Shown here one piece after another: positions 12,304 to 22,858 of a stretch of 64,000 nt of DNA. Position numbers and translations under genes: made by a program. Numbering within the stretch: position 1 is the first letter of the stretch; every line of letters begins with the position of its first letter. Source of the stretch: Fistulifera solaris (taxonomy: Eukaryota; Bacillariophyta; Bacillariophyceae; Naviculales; Stauroneidaceae); assembly GCA_030295235.1 (NCBI GenBank), contig AP026135.1, positions 186,001-250,000 of the forward strand, written 5' to 3'. The notes beneath the pieces are model-generated. The model worked only from the letters and a program-made list of their open reading frames with translations. It was not told the DNA's origin and made no database searches.

Positions 12304-12813
12304 TTACTTAATTTTCTTTCCAGCTGTGAGACCAGCGTCAAGTAGTGAATCTAAATCCGCATTCTTTTTCACGACTTTTTTGGGTTTCACAGGGGCACCG
12401 CTGGCCGCCGTTGGAGGAGCCTTATCACCATTCGGGTCATTGGGATCAAAATCTTTCATTTGAACGGGAAAGCAAACCTTCGGATCCGTACCGGCGGGGT
12501 GCTTTGCTATAACGTGTTGATACAACAAAGGAGGTCGGGCATTCACCATGAAAGTCTGGCGACAAAGCTCGCACATGAAAGCAGACGCGTCTTTTCTGTC
12601 AAAAGTTGTTTTTCAAATTGGCGGGGCATGTGAGTAATGTTCTTTGACATTATTACAATAGGATATTTGCACTAGGAATGGGTTGTATGTTGTATTCCGA
12701 CTCACTTTGCCTTTTCGGCGGCAGCCTTTCGCTCTTCTTCTGTCTTGCCTTTATCCTTAGCATTTCGAAGCTGCGCCTGTTGCTTTTTTTTGTACGTTCG
12801 ATCCCTTGCCCAT
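12304..12813 (-). CDS. ZNF706/At2g23090-like small zinc-finger protein
   Basis: Small nucleic-acid-binding-type protein (zf-met2/SERF-like family). Exon 1 (12813-12706) encodes a Lys/Gln/Ala-rich basic N-terminus beginning MGKGSNVQKK; exon 2 (12595-12304) encodes CELCRQTFM...H....H, a single C2H2-type finger followed by KHP, then a Pro/Lys-rich tail. The intron is 111 nt, GTGAGT...GACAG. The order, basic helix then finger then KHP, matches ZNF706-like proteins, though the tail is longer. The T-run at 12784-12791 (A8 on the coding strand) puts the ATG out of phase with the rest; seven would restore the family sequence, so a one-base consensus error is likely. The MAP65 gene starts 490 bp away on the other strand, so the two may share an upstream region. 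Confidence 0.75.
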
Positions 12814-13304
12814 TCTATCTATGAATATCAATACAGATAATTTCCGTGAGCCAAACAAGGTATAAACCAACAAATGTCGATAATATTTCGAATTCAATAA
12901 TGATGGGAGGAGAAAAATTCTTATGTCGTCATCCGTCGTCGTCGGTCATGCAGACGATCCGGCGCTTTTTGCTGGAGCTAAAATAAAGTGGTCCGTCCGT
13001 CGACATCATTCCCGGAACGATTGCCTCCCACTGTTACGCCTATAATAAACCAATACAAGATTCCATTCACAGAATAACGGCAACGTTAAAGTAACTAAAC
13101 ATTGACGAAAGGTCCCCTAAATGATTCAAACAGAAATTCGACGCGAACATATGTAATCTTCAGCGTTGTTTACACTAAATAATGTTGACTATCGTTTATT
13201 GTGAATTTATTTTGTGAAGCCTTCATTCGACATGCGATGCGATCGACCGATCACACAAACTGAGGAACAACAAAAATGCATTGTTGCCTTGAAAAGACTC
13301 GACC

Positions 13305-15174
13305 ATGACTTCGATAGGAAAACGTCTACATTCGCCTACGGTAAAGTTTGACGAGTCGTCCTTTATCGCATCGGATAGTGTGCTGGCGAGCCCGCTCAGC
13401 ATGCCACGAAACAACAATCACAATGGAGATCAAGGCAAACGAAACACGGCTGCGTTTACACCAATTTTAACTCCCAAGGGTGACCGCAGTGGTAGCATTG
13501 TTCCCACACTGCTGTCACCTTCTCGTACAATTACGGAAACGTTAGCGACTTTAGCGGCTTCAACGGGAAATCAGCTGGAGGAGATTTGGGATGAAGTCGG
13601 ATACAGCCCCGAGGATCGAGCCGCACAACTTTCCGACCTTCTGGTCAAATTTCAAGATATATGCGCAGAAAAGATTGCAGAAGAGCGGAACGTTGCAGAA
13701 ACATTCCGTCAGACAATTGTGCAAGCGAAAGACGAAATCAAAAAGACGGCTTCGGCATTAAAAGTGGCCGTTGATCCCAAACTTCTTCGGGAGAGTTCAG
13801 AACATACTCTTTCTGATGAACTTGCGATGCTCGAAACAACTCTGGAAGGTCTTCGAGAAGCAGCGGATACAGCAAAAGAGGATTTGAAAGCATGTCTGGA
13901 ATATCTTATTGAGTCACACGCCGCCCTAGGCCTTGAATTGGACCCATCATGGCGGGACATCGAATCAGATTTGACGGCCCGTCGCAGGGAAGAGTTTCAC
14001 AGAAAAAAGACGGAAATGAAGGAAGAAATTAGTTCACGTTGTTCGGCTGTTATTCAATTAGTCCGAGACTGTCAGCATCTCATGGCTGATTTGAAGATCG
14101 AAGCGGAACGAGACGGTACAGCCTTTGATCGACGAGTCGCGGGTTCTCTGGTACGATCAAAAGACGGCAGCTTTATCATGTCTTCAAAATTCTCGTCGGA
14201 TTCTTGTGTCGGAATCAGTGCGTCTGCCATAGAAGATTTAACAAACCGTGTCGCTGAACTTCACAAGGAGAAGCGAGCAAGAAAAGTACAATTGGAAGAA
14301 ATGGGCGGGGCGATTGCTATGCTCTGGGAAAAGTTGCACATACCGGAGGAGGATCAGATCGCGTTTACGGAAAGTGTACAAGGCTTAGGATTAGACACAA
14401 TCGAAAAAGGCAGACGAGAACTGCAGCGACTACAAATTCTCAAGTCACAGATGCTTGGAAAGTTGATCCAAGAGGCCAGGGACAGGATTGTAGAGCTTTG
14501 GGAACAAATCGACGCTCCCCGCGAATACCGTGATCAATTCACTCCGTTTAAAAATCCAGCTAGAGGACTGTTTTGACGATAAGCTGCTGGAGCAACACGA
14601 AGAGTATGCCTACAATCTTTATTCAAGACTGGAACAAATGAAACCCATTCTCCGGATAATCGAGCGCCGCGAAGCTATTGTCCGTGAAAGATTTGAGTAC
14701 GAAGAACTTCAGAAAGATCCCGACCGTCTGCAACAACGTGGTGCAGCCATGACACGGCAGCTGATGGAGGAAGAGAAAATGGCCAGACGAATCAAACGGG
14801 AACTACCTCGGTTGACAGAGCTCCTCGTCGAGAAACTGATCGAATGGAAGGATTTAAACGGCGAAGACTTTCAATACAGAGGAGAGAAGTATTTAGACTT
14901 AATGGAGAGACAGGAGGAAGAGTGGAATCAATATAAGGCCGAGGAGCTTCAACGGAAGCTTAAGAAGAAGCAAGAAGAAAAATGCATGAAAGAAAATAAG
15001 TTTAGCTCAGCGCCTCTGTTTGCCCGCCATGCAGCCGGGAAGAAAAAGAGAGGTCCGTTGGGGGACGTGCCTAGCACTACAAACGCAGAGCGACAAGTGG
15101 GAAAGGGCTACGACTCGAAGAAAGCGGCAAGCACGCGGTACAATCGTCAAGCAGGAGATGAAGTAGGCCTTTGA
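13305..15174 (+). CDS. Microtubule-bundling protein MAP65/PRC1/ASE1 family
   Basis: Anti-parallel microtubule crosslinker expected at the spindle midzone and cytokinetic apparatus. The product is about 620 residues and mostly predicted coiled coil. Family landmarks: LEEIWDEVGYSPEDR near residue 90, a repeated ...LWEKLHIPEED... and LWEQIDAP... (spectrin-like units), then FDDKLLEQHEEY and PILRIIERRE, which start the conserved microtubule-binding spectrin region. The C-terminus is basic (KKKRGPLG), typical of the disordered tail. The frame changes at the A-run 14550-14554; reading four A's gives a continuous PFKIQLEDCFDD junction, so a one-base insertion in the consensus is likely. No intron is seen. 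The ATG at 13305 follows a stop-rich leader; N-terminal residues 1-80 are Ser/Thr-Pro rich (SP, TP), possible CDK sites as in PRC1. Confidence 0.88.
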
Positions 15175-15755
15175 AACCACGATAGTAGATCATTTCATAG
15201 TAACGAGTAACGTCATCGCTTTCATGATAGATCATGTGTCGTTTACCACCACTTAGAATTCCTTAAGCGTTAACTCTCCGAGAAGTAACTAGATTCCAAA
15301 CTTGGGAGCAACATCAGAATCATCCATGGCTAGCTAGCAACTAGTGTCGGAAGATCAAAAATAGGACCGCCACTCTCGAAGCAAAGCGCTTTAAAGACAA
15401 TTATTCATTTGTTGATTTTACTCCCTGACAACAGTTTGGGTAAAGATCCCGCTTTGGTAGCTCCTCTTGGAAGATAAACACCAAACGACTGCGAGCGAGG
15501 CTACTCAGGCCAACAAGCTAGTCACAACGCAAGCCTACTGATATACATAGTTCTCTGGAGTAAAGGAATAGAATCTTTTTGACAAATCAGATCTTCCCTC
15601 TTCAAAAGAAACAGACCAGCAACACGAAGCACAGAACAGTTATGAACGATACTTAAGTATAAAAGACGATTTCTCAGTTTTTGACACATCCACACGCGAA
15701 CAAAGTTATTGCGAGTGTGGATTGGAACCAGGGGAGATACAAGTGTTTTCTATGC
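15175..15755. other. Intergenic, convergent MAP65/eL27
   Basis: Between two convergent stop codons. Both strands carry frequent stops and no conserved motif, tRNA or repeat was recognised. It presumably contains both 3' UTRs. Confidence 0.6.
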
Positions 15756-16375
15756 TTAGAATCGTAGTTTCTGGAAGAAGTAAGTGCTTCCTTGTGCCTT
15801 CTTTTCGCTGGTAACTTCCTTTTGATTCATGTATCGCTCATAGAAGACCTTCTTGAGGTTCTTCTTGACCTCAACCTTTCGTTCCACATCAACCAAATCC
15901 GCCTCATCGACCGTCGTCTTCAAATCAATGTCCACCACATAACGAGTGGGGAATACATGACGCACGTTCATGTACTTGACAAAAGGCTTCATTGTTTTGG
16001 ATCGTTTTTCCACCTTCTTCTTAGACATGGCCTTTGTGACTTTACGGGGGTTTCGTGCCAATCCTGCTACCAGACAGTGCGAGAAGCGGCGATCGCTGTT
16101 GCCATCATCAAAGGTCTTGACAACAACGGCCTTCTTGCCGGCGTGTCGTCCAGCCAAAAGAATGACAACTTTTCCTGTTTCTAAAATTTATTAAAAGAAG
16201 AGAGAGAGGGCATTAGATATTAATTTATTCCAAGACAATTTGTCGTGCAACAGCAACTAAAAACATCCAATCGATCATTTTAACTCCGATTAATTCAACA
16301 AAACAACCCTACAATATCTTCGATTTGCATCAAATAAGACAATTGCGATAACGAAAACTCACTAATAATAGCCAT
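15756..16375 (-). CDS. RPL27: 60S ribosomal protein L27 (eL27)
   Basis: Cytosolic large-subunit ribosomal protein eL27. Exon 1 is only 13 nt (16375-16363, MAII plus one base); a 182-nt intron follows (GTGAGT...TTTTAG), then exon 2 (16180-15756). The spliced start gives KTGKVVILLAGRHAGKKAVV, the canonical eL27 KOW-like N-terminus, followed by the DR-F-HCLVAGLARNPRKVT segment, the VFPTRYVVD region and a C-terminus ending QKLRF, all family hallmarks. Length is 145 residues against a usual 135-148. A tiny first exon followed by an intron directly after the start is common in ribosomal-protein genes. No frame problem is seen. Confidence 0.96.
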
Positions 16376-16765
16376 GGTTGTCAAGTATTGTTATTCGTTG
16401 TAGAAACCCGTCGAAAATTCCCAGGTGCACGCGCTGTTTTTTCGTTGTCGCTTTGTTTGTTTGTTGGCCGACGCCGCAGCGAAAAAGTAAAGAGAGAAGA
16501 GGTAAATGAAAACAAAAGAACTCGATCCCTAATGCTCATGCTAGTAGTTCCTGGTATGGCAAAAACAAAACCTGTGAGAAATGAAAATGAAGATCCAAAC
16601 GCGGACAACTGACGTACATCCCAGAGTTTTCAACGGCTTCAGTGATCACCACACGGCGTAAAAAAAGGGGTGGAGAGAAGAAAAAGAAAAAGGCAATCAT
16701 CTCTACCAAATCAATCCACGCTCTAGAATTGTTATCTTTGAGTTTGTCCTTTCATCTTTCCAAAA

Positions 16766-17035
16766 ATGGCAGAGGAAATCGTAGCCACGAGTCCACTCGA
16801 ATACGTGATCAACGGAGCTAAGGTAGGCTCTTTTTTCTGTTTTGCTACTTTTGCATGTTGGCAAGGAGACGATAGACTCATCATTCGACCTTGTTTGGTT
16901 TAACAGATACTCTTTGCTTTATCACCGCTTATTGCTCTCGCGTACATTCTCTTTTCGGCATTCGAATCGCCCGAGGCAGAAGCCCTAAAACGACGAAAGA
17001 AGGGTGATTTTGAGTTGGAAGGACACGGAGAATAA
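16766..17035 (+). CDS. Single-TM microprotein, 61 aa, two exons
   Basis: Not recognised. Exon 1 (16766-16822) encodes 19 residues; the intron (16823-16906, GTAGGC...TAACAG) is phase 0; exon 2 (16907-17035) encodes 42 residues and TAA. The product has an acidic N-terminus (MAEEIVATSPLEYVINGAK), one hydrophobic span (ILFALSPLIALAYILFSAF) broken by Ser-Pro, then a charged tail with KRRKKGD and ending EGHGE. The intron falls exactly before the TM segment. The CAAAAATGG start context and consistent splice sites argue for a real gene. It could be a small subunit of an organellar or ER membrane complex, but nothing identifies it. It is divergent from eL27, with 390 bp between the starts. Confidence 0.6.
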
Positions 17036-17316
17036 AGAATGTGACAGAAATAGTGCTCGAATGGTCAAGACTTCGGACTACAACAACCTACTTGCATTTG
17101 TCTAGGACTCTTACAAAATTAGTATAAATGCAACAACAACGACATTATCAACAACAAAACTTATTTTATTTTTCAGTGCTATCCCAAGACAGGTCGATCT
17201 TCCAACACATACTTCATCTTTCTTCTTTCAAATGGAAGATTATCGTTTCGTTGACCGCCTACCCCAAAGCCATAAATTCTTTTGATCCAAAATTATGTTT
17301 TTTTTTCGTTACCGCT

Positions 17317-17893
17317 TCATAGCGTTTCTCTTTTCAATACGGATACCCGATCGATATCAAAATCTGGATCACAGTGAATGGGATGAATCCGTTGTCCCGA
17401 AAACGCGCATACATGCATACGCTCATCTTCCACTACGGTTCTCCAGTTCCACCTGCCAAAAAAGGTGTGAGAAAAATACGATACGGTGTACGCTTCTTTT
17501 CTCAAACAGAACGTACCCCTCCGCAGCAAATTCCACGACATTTCGTGCGATATTCTGTTGCAACTCCAGTCGATTCGACCACAATTTGGACCGAACCTGC
17601 CGACAGTATTCGTTCCGCATCGGAATTGCCACCACTGTCACGGTTTCATTGAACTGCAGAGATTGACGCTTTCTTCGTTTGGATGAATGATTGACATCTT
17701 CTGGTTTTTGTGTTTCGTCAAAACATGTTGGCTCGTTGTTGTTCTCCACCAAGTCAACGACTGTACTGGCGACGTCGCCTCGCAACAGTTCATTCTGAGA
17801 TCGCGTCGTCTTGGGTAGATCGTTCGAGGTGGACTGGAATAATAGTTCGTTGCGAGCATTCATCGGATTTCGAAACGTAGCTGTTGATATCAT
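17317..17893 (-). CDS. Diatom-type hypothetical protein with FAAEGWNW motif
   Basis: Two exons: 17893-17517 and 17452-17317, separated by a 64-nt intron (GTACGT...TTGGCAG). Splicing joins FAAEG to WNWRTVVEDE, then a MHVCAFSGQRIHPIHC segment to TGA, about 170 residues. The core FNETVTVVAIPMRNEY followed by RSKLW-R and a helical ARN-VEFAAEGW element is a pattern I recall from many uncharacterised diatom proteins; no function is known to me. The N-terminal third is polar and probably disordered, with a KRRKRQ basic patch. No signal peptide or TM. The next gene, a multi-TM protein at 18484, is divergent. Confidence 0.65.
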
Positions 17894-18483
17894 GTTGAAT
17901 ATTGTTTTGGGTCTTCTATATTCTTATGCACTGCATATGTCTGCTAACGCGGTCGGAGGGAATGAATAGAAGATTTTTTCCTGTTCTGTGACACGACGAA
18001 AAAGAGCATCACGTCATTCAACTACAACGAACAAAATAATCATAATCACCGTCTTTCGAAAAGTGAAGTTGATGAAAGAAGAAATCATTTCTCAAGGGCA
18101 CACACGTCATTCTCCTCCTTCGGTTGTCACACAACGGACAACATCCACCAACTAATATCGCAACGGTTCTTTGTTTGCCGTATTCGGAGAAGAGTTTTTC
18201 TGAAATGCGGAGACGTCGGAGTAGACGATTGAGTCACTCTAATGTTCGATGTCTGCGGCACTCCAGTATAGGATGCATAGTATGAAAGTGAAGAACACTT
18301 TAGGTTACTTCGACGAAGCATCGAGTCCCACTATCCGTTGCAGAAAAAGGTGGTGAACACGAAAGCAGATAACGCGATAATTTGTTATTGTAACCGAAGT
18401 AAGATTCTTACGATTGAAGAAACAAATAACAAATCCTCGCTCGTTACATCAAAAGTCAGCAGTCTCTTCTTTTCCTATAAGCC
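17894..18483. promoter_or_regulatory. Divergent intergenic region
   Basis: About 590 bp between two divergent starts, so it should hold both promoters. AT-rich with frequent stops in all frames. No TATA box, repeat or RNA gene could be assigned with confidence. Confidence 0.4.
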
Positions 18484-19603
18484 ATGGATCCTAACATTAA
18501 CCCCGAAACAGGCGAAACAATGGCGTCCGGACGATCTCCACGATTCAGCATGTGGGTCGCCCTAACGGTGTTTAGTGTGATTGTCTTGGGAGCTTCCGTT
18601 GAAGTGGTACGTAAGATTTTTACAATGACGATACCATTTGTGCTTTCCATTTCTCTGTTGAACGAAACGGTTCGTTTTCTAGTAGTCGTTGTTTTCCAGC
18701 AATCAACTCACACATATATCTTGTTTAGAAAAACGATCAATTCTGGCCCGATTCCGAAGTCAAATGGGCCGTCGCGTGTTCCTCTCTGACCGCTGTCGTC
18801 GGCGCCGTCATCTCGGCAGTGCACATGTCTCCGGTCGCGTCTTCCATCATTATTGGCACGCCCATCGAAGGTGTCTTGGCGTTGCTGTTGGATATTTTCT
18901 GGGGATGCACCGTCGGGGTCGTCAACAAATCCGATGACGATCAAATGTTCGCCAACGCCGCTTCGGTGCGCAACGCCAATCTCTATTACTTTTCCTGGGC
19001 ATGCTTTGTGACGGCCACCGTGTTAGTCGTCAATTACGCCCGCCATGCGTATGGACTCGACATGGTGGCCGAAGTCCGCAACCGTGGTTCGCGTCTCAGT
19101 GCCTGGGCGGCCCTCGTTGCCACCAGTTTGATTGTCATGGGGTCCAGTGCGCGCATTTTGAATTCGAACTGTCCCATGGCATCGGATCCTTCGCAATCCG
19201 TTGCCACCGAATCGAAAGAAGCCTATTTTGTTTCGGAGAGTTACTGTCCTCGCACCAAATTTGGTGTGGCGGTGGGATGTTTGGGAGTTTTCACGGCTTG
19301 TACGATTGTGGCTTGCAAACTGATGCTGTCCGTGGTCCCCTTTTCGTTGGAATTTCGCGTCTCCTTGGTGACTTGCCTAGTGAACGCTTTTGGGGTCGCG
19401 TACATTACTTCAAACTCGGGTCCCGGCTCGTACATTGGCAATTTATATTATTTCACGTGGATGTCCTTTTGTTGTCCGTATATCTTCTCATTGAATGCTT
19501 CCATGAAATGCGTACCGCACCCGCCGATCAGACGGGGACAGATGGTAATGATACACAAAAGGACGGAGGCGAATTACCCGTAGAGCCTTTGGATGATGTC
19601 TAA
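18484..19603 (+). CDS. Multi-pass membrane protein of an uncharacterised diatom family
   Basis: Exon 1 (18484-18606) and exon 2 (18729-19603) are joined phase 0 across a 122-nt intron (GTACGT...TTTAG). The product, about 330 residues, has roughly seven hydrophobic spans, the first at FSMWVALTVFSVIVLG, and repeated N-NLYYF-SW/TW elements (NLYYFSWACF near residue 125 and NLYYFTWMSF near 300), suggesting an internal duplication of TM units. The family seems widespread in stramenopiles but I know no function. The last segment, SVYLLIECFHEMRTAP and an acidic tail, is in another frame than the preceding TM; the T-run at 19467-19470 appears one base short. Without that change the protein would end earlier at about 19583. 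Confidence 0.7.
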
Positions 19604-19728
19604 ACGACAATTGATGATTCAATGATGTCGTGTCTCTCGAGAATAGTATTATTAATTCATTCAGTCATTAGTATGACGGTCTAGTATAGCCTTAGCAAAA
19701 CAATCTTTTCGGAAACCACATTTCTTTT

Positions 19729-20517
19729 CTACAGCTGCTTCTTGTCCGACACGGTTGTGGGGCTATTGATGCAAACGGACAAGACATACGTCCATATACT
19801 GGTGACCGCCAAGACTACCAAGGACGAATAGAATTCGGATTTTTCCGACGGCGTCCGGGGTGGCATTCGCGAAAAAGTAAAGTTGTTGCGAATCCAATCT
19901 TCGATTTGTTCATTGAATTGATAGTGATCCAAGGTAGCGGTCAAGGCACTCCCCAACGCAATTGCCGTCAAGCCAATGGGGACATTCGCCATCAACGATG
20001 AAAAGTAGCGATCGGGCCATCCAAAGACGAGGAGACACGTCATGACATGTTGCATGGGAATAAAGAGAAGATAAAGGCAAGAATACAGAGTGGGTGCCGG
20101 AATTTTTTGAAAGGAATGAACGGCTGCATTGTATGCAATCATGAACCAAATATTGGAACACAAACCATTGAAACCGAACCGTACATGCAAGGGGATTTTG
20201 TGTAAGAACGGATGCAGCAACCGGGGTTCGTGTTGTAGTAGTAGTAGAGGAGAGAGACTCCCTCGACTTTTGGGGGCTTCTTCGATACTGATTCGGCGAT
20301 GCGTGGGTGATATCGCTGTTGCTGTTGTAACAATTTCTTCGAGTGTTGCATTGGAATGGTAACGTGGATTGTCGGTTAGCCGCCTTCGGGAAGTATCCGA
20401 AGCATGTAGGTGCGCCTCAACATCATCGTGATACACGGTGGGCAAGGGACTTTCTCGGGCCTCGTTTGTGCGTCGAGGAGAAATTGCTTCAATGACAGAC
20501 GTTATTCTTCGTAGCAT
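19729..20517 (-). CDS. GtrA-like four-TM membrane protein (tentative)
   Basis: 262 residues, no intron, ATG at 20515-20517. Residues 1-100 are polar and Ser/Thr/His rich (likely cytosolic); then HVRFGFNGLCSNIWFMIAY opens a set of four hydrophobic spans, the last near TSIWTYVLSVCI close to the C-terminus. The R-F-G-NG---N--F start of the membrane part and the four-span pattern recall GtrA/DPMS-like proteins that help move lipid-linked sugars, but similarity is weak and based on memory. The neighbouring GT92-like gene is divergent (410 bp between starts); a glycosylation link is speculation. It is convergent with the multi-TM gene on the left, leaving only 125 bp between stops. Confidence 0.5.
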   Translation of the reverse strand: MLRRITSVIEAISPRRTNEARESPLPTVYHDDVEAHLHASDTSRRRLTDNPRYHSNATLEEIVTTATAISPTHRRISIEEAPKSRGSLSPLLLLQHEPRLLHPFLHKIPLHVRFGFNGLCSNIWFMIAYNAAVHSFQKIPAPTLYSCLYLLFIPMQHVMTCLLVFGWPDRYFSSLMANVPIGLTAIALGSALTATLDHYQFNEQIEDWIRNNFTFSRMPPRTPSEKSEFYSSLVVLAVTSIWTYVLSVCINSPTTVSDKKQL

Positions 20518-20929
20518 ATTCTTCTATTGAGTAGATTGTTTACTATGTTATAGTCACTTCTTTTTATGTTGGAACACACTATAGAAAATGAATGATTGTT
20601 TCAAAAAAAATAAATAATCACACACGTTATTGAAACAAAATACGGAGTAAAGAGTAAAGAATGGAGTACCTGAGTACTTTCCAATAGAGTGTTACCTATT
20701 ACATCGTACCTTAATTCGTACCGGTTCCTACATGTCATGCAAAATATCGTCTTACATAGCGATTTCAGAACCGTTTCCCTAGTTTGAATAAAAGCGTTTT
20801 GTCATTCTCTTCACATCACATCGCCCTCGCGTCGTGTCATTTTTTCCCCTCATGCCACACAACAAGTCTATTTCCATCGCAATGAAACAGCTTGCCCCTG
20901 TAAACTCCTAAAAATGAATCACAATTACT

Positions 20930-22087
20930 ATGAACAAGTCTGATACGAGTATAAAACAATTCACGCCCATGTTTCGCCGTGCCTGGATTCGCCGGGTCAC
21001 CTTTTTGTGGCTTTTGACGGCCGTCGCTCATCCCATCTACTACGCCCTTTACATAGTTCCTTTGCCACCAGCACAGCAAATAGATGAACCATCCTTTGCG
21101 GCATGTTTACTCATCAAAGATGACAATGATTTGTTACCCGAATGGTTGGCCTATCATTATACCGTCCTTCCGTTACGGCACGTGGTGATTGCGGTCGATC
21201 CGCATTCGGTACAAGATCCTGCGCCGATTTTGCAGCGCTGGCAACCGTACTTGCGTTACACGATTTGGCAAAACGGGGACGATTCTTTACGGCAGAACGA
21301 AAATAAACAAGAACAACAACATCATCATCATCATCATCACGCATTGGTGCAGCGACAAAAAGAATTCATTAAAAAGTGTTCGGAATATTTGAAACACGAA
21401 GGAGCGCAATGGACGGCGTTTATTGATACGGATGAATATGTGATTCCGAATCGCCTCAATCTTCATAACGACGAGCAGTTGGTTATCGATGGTCACGGCC
21501 CTCATGCGATCCAGAATATATCGTGGCACATCCGTCAACACCTTCCTCCGATGGGAGATGCGACGACCGTGGCGGAGATTTTGACAAAACTGCAATTTGC
21601 CGGCTTGGTCGGATCGTGCTATACGTTACCACGATTGCTCGTGGGAGCCTTGGAGAATCGGACGTGTCATCATGCTTCCAGAAATACATTTCCCCCGTTA
21701 TCGACGTTGCGCTTTTTTCAGCACGCCGTAAAAGGCGATTTTCGACTCAACAAATTTGGGAAAGTATGGATGGATTTGTCCCAAATATCCTCACAGACCA
21801 TTCAATCGACCGTGCCCCGCAATATTCACCGGCCTTACAAGGATAACTGTGGTCCAGGAGCGGTGCATTTCCCGGATGCTTTCTTTTATATCAACCATTA
21901 TTTGGGGAGCTGGGAGCGGTACAGTGCGCGGTCGGATCCACGTCGCAATCGCGAGGAATGGGAGAAACGCGCATTTGTGGATGACGGGTCACCGACTTGT
22001 GAAAGTGGTGTTTACGAATGGCTGCCACGCTTTGTCGAACAGGTCGGTGGTGAAGCCCGCGCCCGGTATCTTTTGGAGGGAACATGA
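20930..22087 (+). CDS. GT92/DUF23-like glycosyltransferase, type II membrane protein
   Basis: 385 residues without introns. A short cytosolic N-terminus with RRAWIRR precedes one TM anchor (about residues 23-45, FLWLLTAVAHPIYYALYIV), the usual Golgi type II topology. The lumenal part begins with ACLLIKDDNDLLPEWLAYHY and LRHVVIAVDPHS, the diatom version of the GT92 start (family E-N--LP EW--YH). FIDTDEYV near residue 165 is the likely metal-binding D-D motif, and HFPDAFFYINHYLGSWERY near the end matches the family's late NHY element. A CAT repeat at 21320-21340 gives a run of seven histidines in a loop. The second in-frame Met (MFRRAW, residue 14) is an alternative start. Donor and acceptor are unknown. 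Confidence 0.75.
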   Translation: MNKSDTSIKQFTPMFRRAWIRRVTFLWLLTAVAHPIYYALYIVPLPPAQQIDEPSFAACLLIKDDNDLLPEWLAYHYTVLPLRHVVIAVDPHSVQDPAPILQRWQPYLRYTIWQNGDDSLRQNENKQEQQHHHHHHHALVQRQKEFIKKCSEYLKHEGAQWTAFIDTDEYVIPNRLNLHNDEQLVIDGHGPHAIQNISWHIRQHLPPMGDATTVAEILTKLQFAGLVGSCYTLPRLLVGALENRTCHHASRNTFPPLSTLRFFQHAVKGDFRLNKFGKVWMDLSQISSQTIQSTVPRNIHRPYKDNCGPGAVHFPDAFFYINHYLGSWERYSARSDPRRNREEWEKRAFVDDGSPTCESGVYEWLPRFVEQVGGEARARYLLEGT

Positions 22088-22140
22088 CAGCCGGTGGTGA
22101 AATTCAGCCAAGAAAGAGCCACGATGAATAGACAATAAGG

Positions 22141-22254
22141 AAAAAGGCGGCGCATCGATGGTGTCGGACGACGCATGAATTTGGATGTACGATATCGAAA
22201 AGGTGGCGTATCGATGGTGTTGGACGACGCATGAATTAGGGATGTCGACGCACG
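22141..22254. repeat. Two tandem copies of a 56-bp unit
   Basis: Just after the GT92-like stop, GGCGGCGCATCGATGG (22146) recurs as GGTGGCGTATCGATGG at 22202, and ...GACGACGCATGAATT follows in both, giving a 56-bp period with about 85-90% identity over two copies. It lies between convergent genes, most likely in a 3' UTR. Confidence 0.8.
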
Positions 22255-22351
22255 AGCGATGAAAGTAAATACAATATAGAATGCTTTTATTATTTTGATC
22301 ATACATTATGTATTCTAAACAGGAAAAAACGGAGAAACGTGATGCGCATTG

Positions 22352-22858
22352 TTAGAGTGACTCATCCGCGCTGTGGTTCAGGCTAATATCATTCGGTAAG
22401 GAGCAACGCTCCACGGAGGACTCCCAAAAGGTGGAAGGGTCGTCCGAGATGGAGTCCAGGTCCTGACACATTGAAGTGGCTTCACGAGACGATAATGAGA
22501 AATCGTCATCTTGGCAATCCATGAGATCTATATGGGAGGCAAAGGTATTTGGTTCAAACAGGAGCGAGAAATCCACTATGCAGGAATGTTCTTCCGACCA
22601 ATCCAATGGTGTCCCTCGGTCCTCCGAATGAGCGAACGGTGAAATGACACGTCGTTCCGTCTCACTTTCGGCACTCTCGATGGGTTGAGCTCGACAAACA
22701 GTGTAGGATTTATCCAAAGTTTCTTCCATGGTCATGTCACGAAAAATTTCGGCTGCGGCCTTTTCCATGACAGAATGTGAGGAGTCGTCGTCGTTGTCGT
22801 TGTCGTTCTGGATCGGCTGGAAGGAAAAGCTCATGTCTTGCATGTTTACCACATTCAT
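22352..22858 (-). CDS. Acidic hypothetical protein, 168 aa
   Basis: Unrecognised. ATG at 22856-22858, stop at 22352. The product is strongly acidic (runs of N/D such as NDNDNDDDSS near residue 20) and Ser-rich, with no TM, signal peptide or known domain; it looks largely disordered with a few short amphipathic segments (VDFSLLFEP, HIDLMDCQDDDF) that could be interaction motifs. Codon use and the long uninterrupted frame favour a real gene. It is convergent with the GT92-like gene and divergent from the V-ATPase B gene. Confidence 0.5.
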   Translation of the reverse strand: MNVVNMQDMSFSFQPIQNDNDNDDDSSHSVMEKAAAEIFRDMTMEETLDKSYTVCRAQPIESAESETERRVISPFAHSEDRGTPLDWSEEHSCIVDFSLLFEPNTFASHIDLMDCQDDDFSLSSREATSMCQDLDSISDDPSTFWESSVERCSLPNDISLNHSADESL

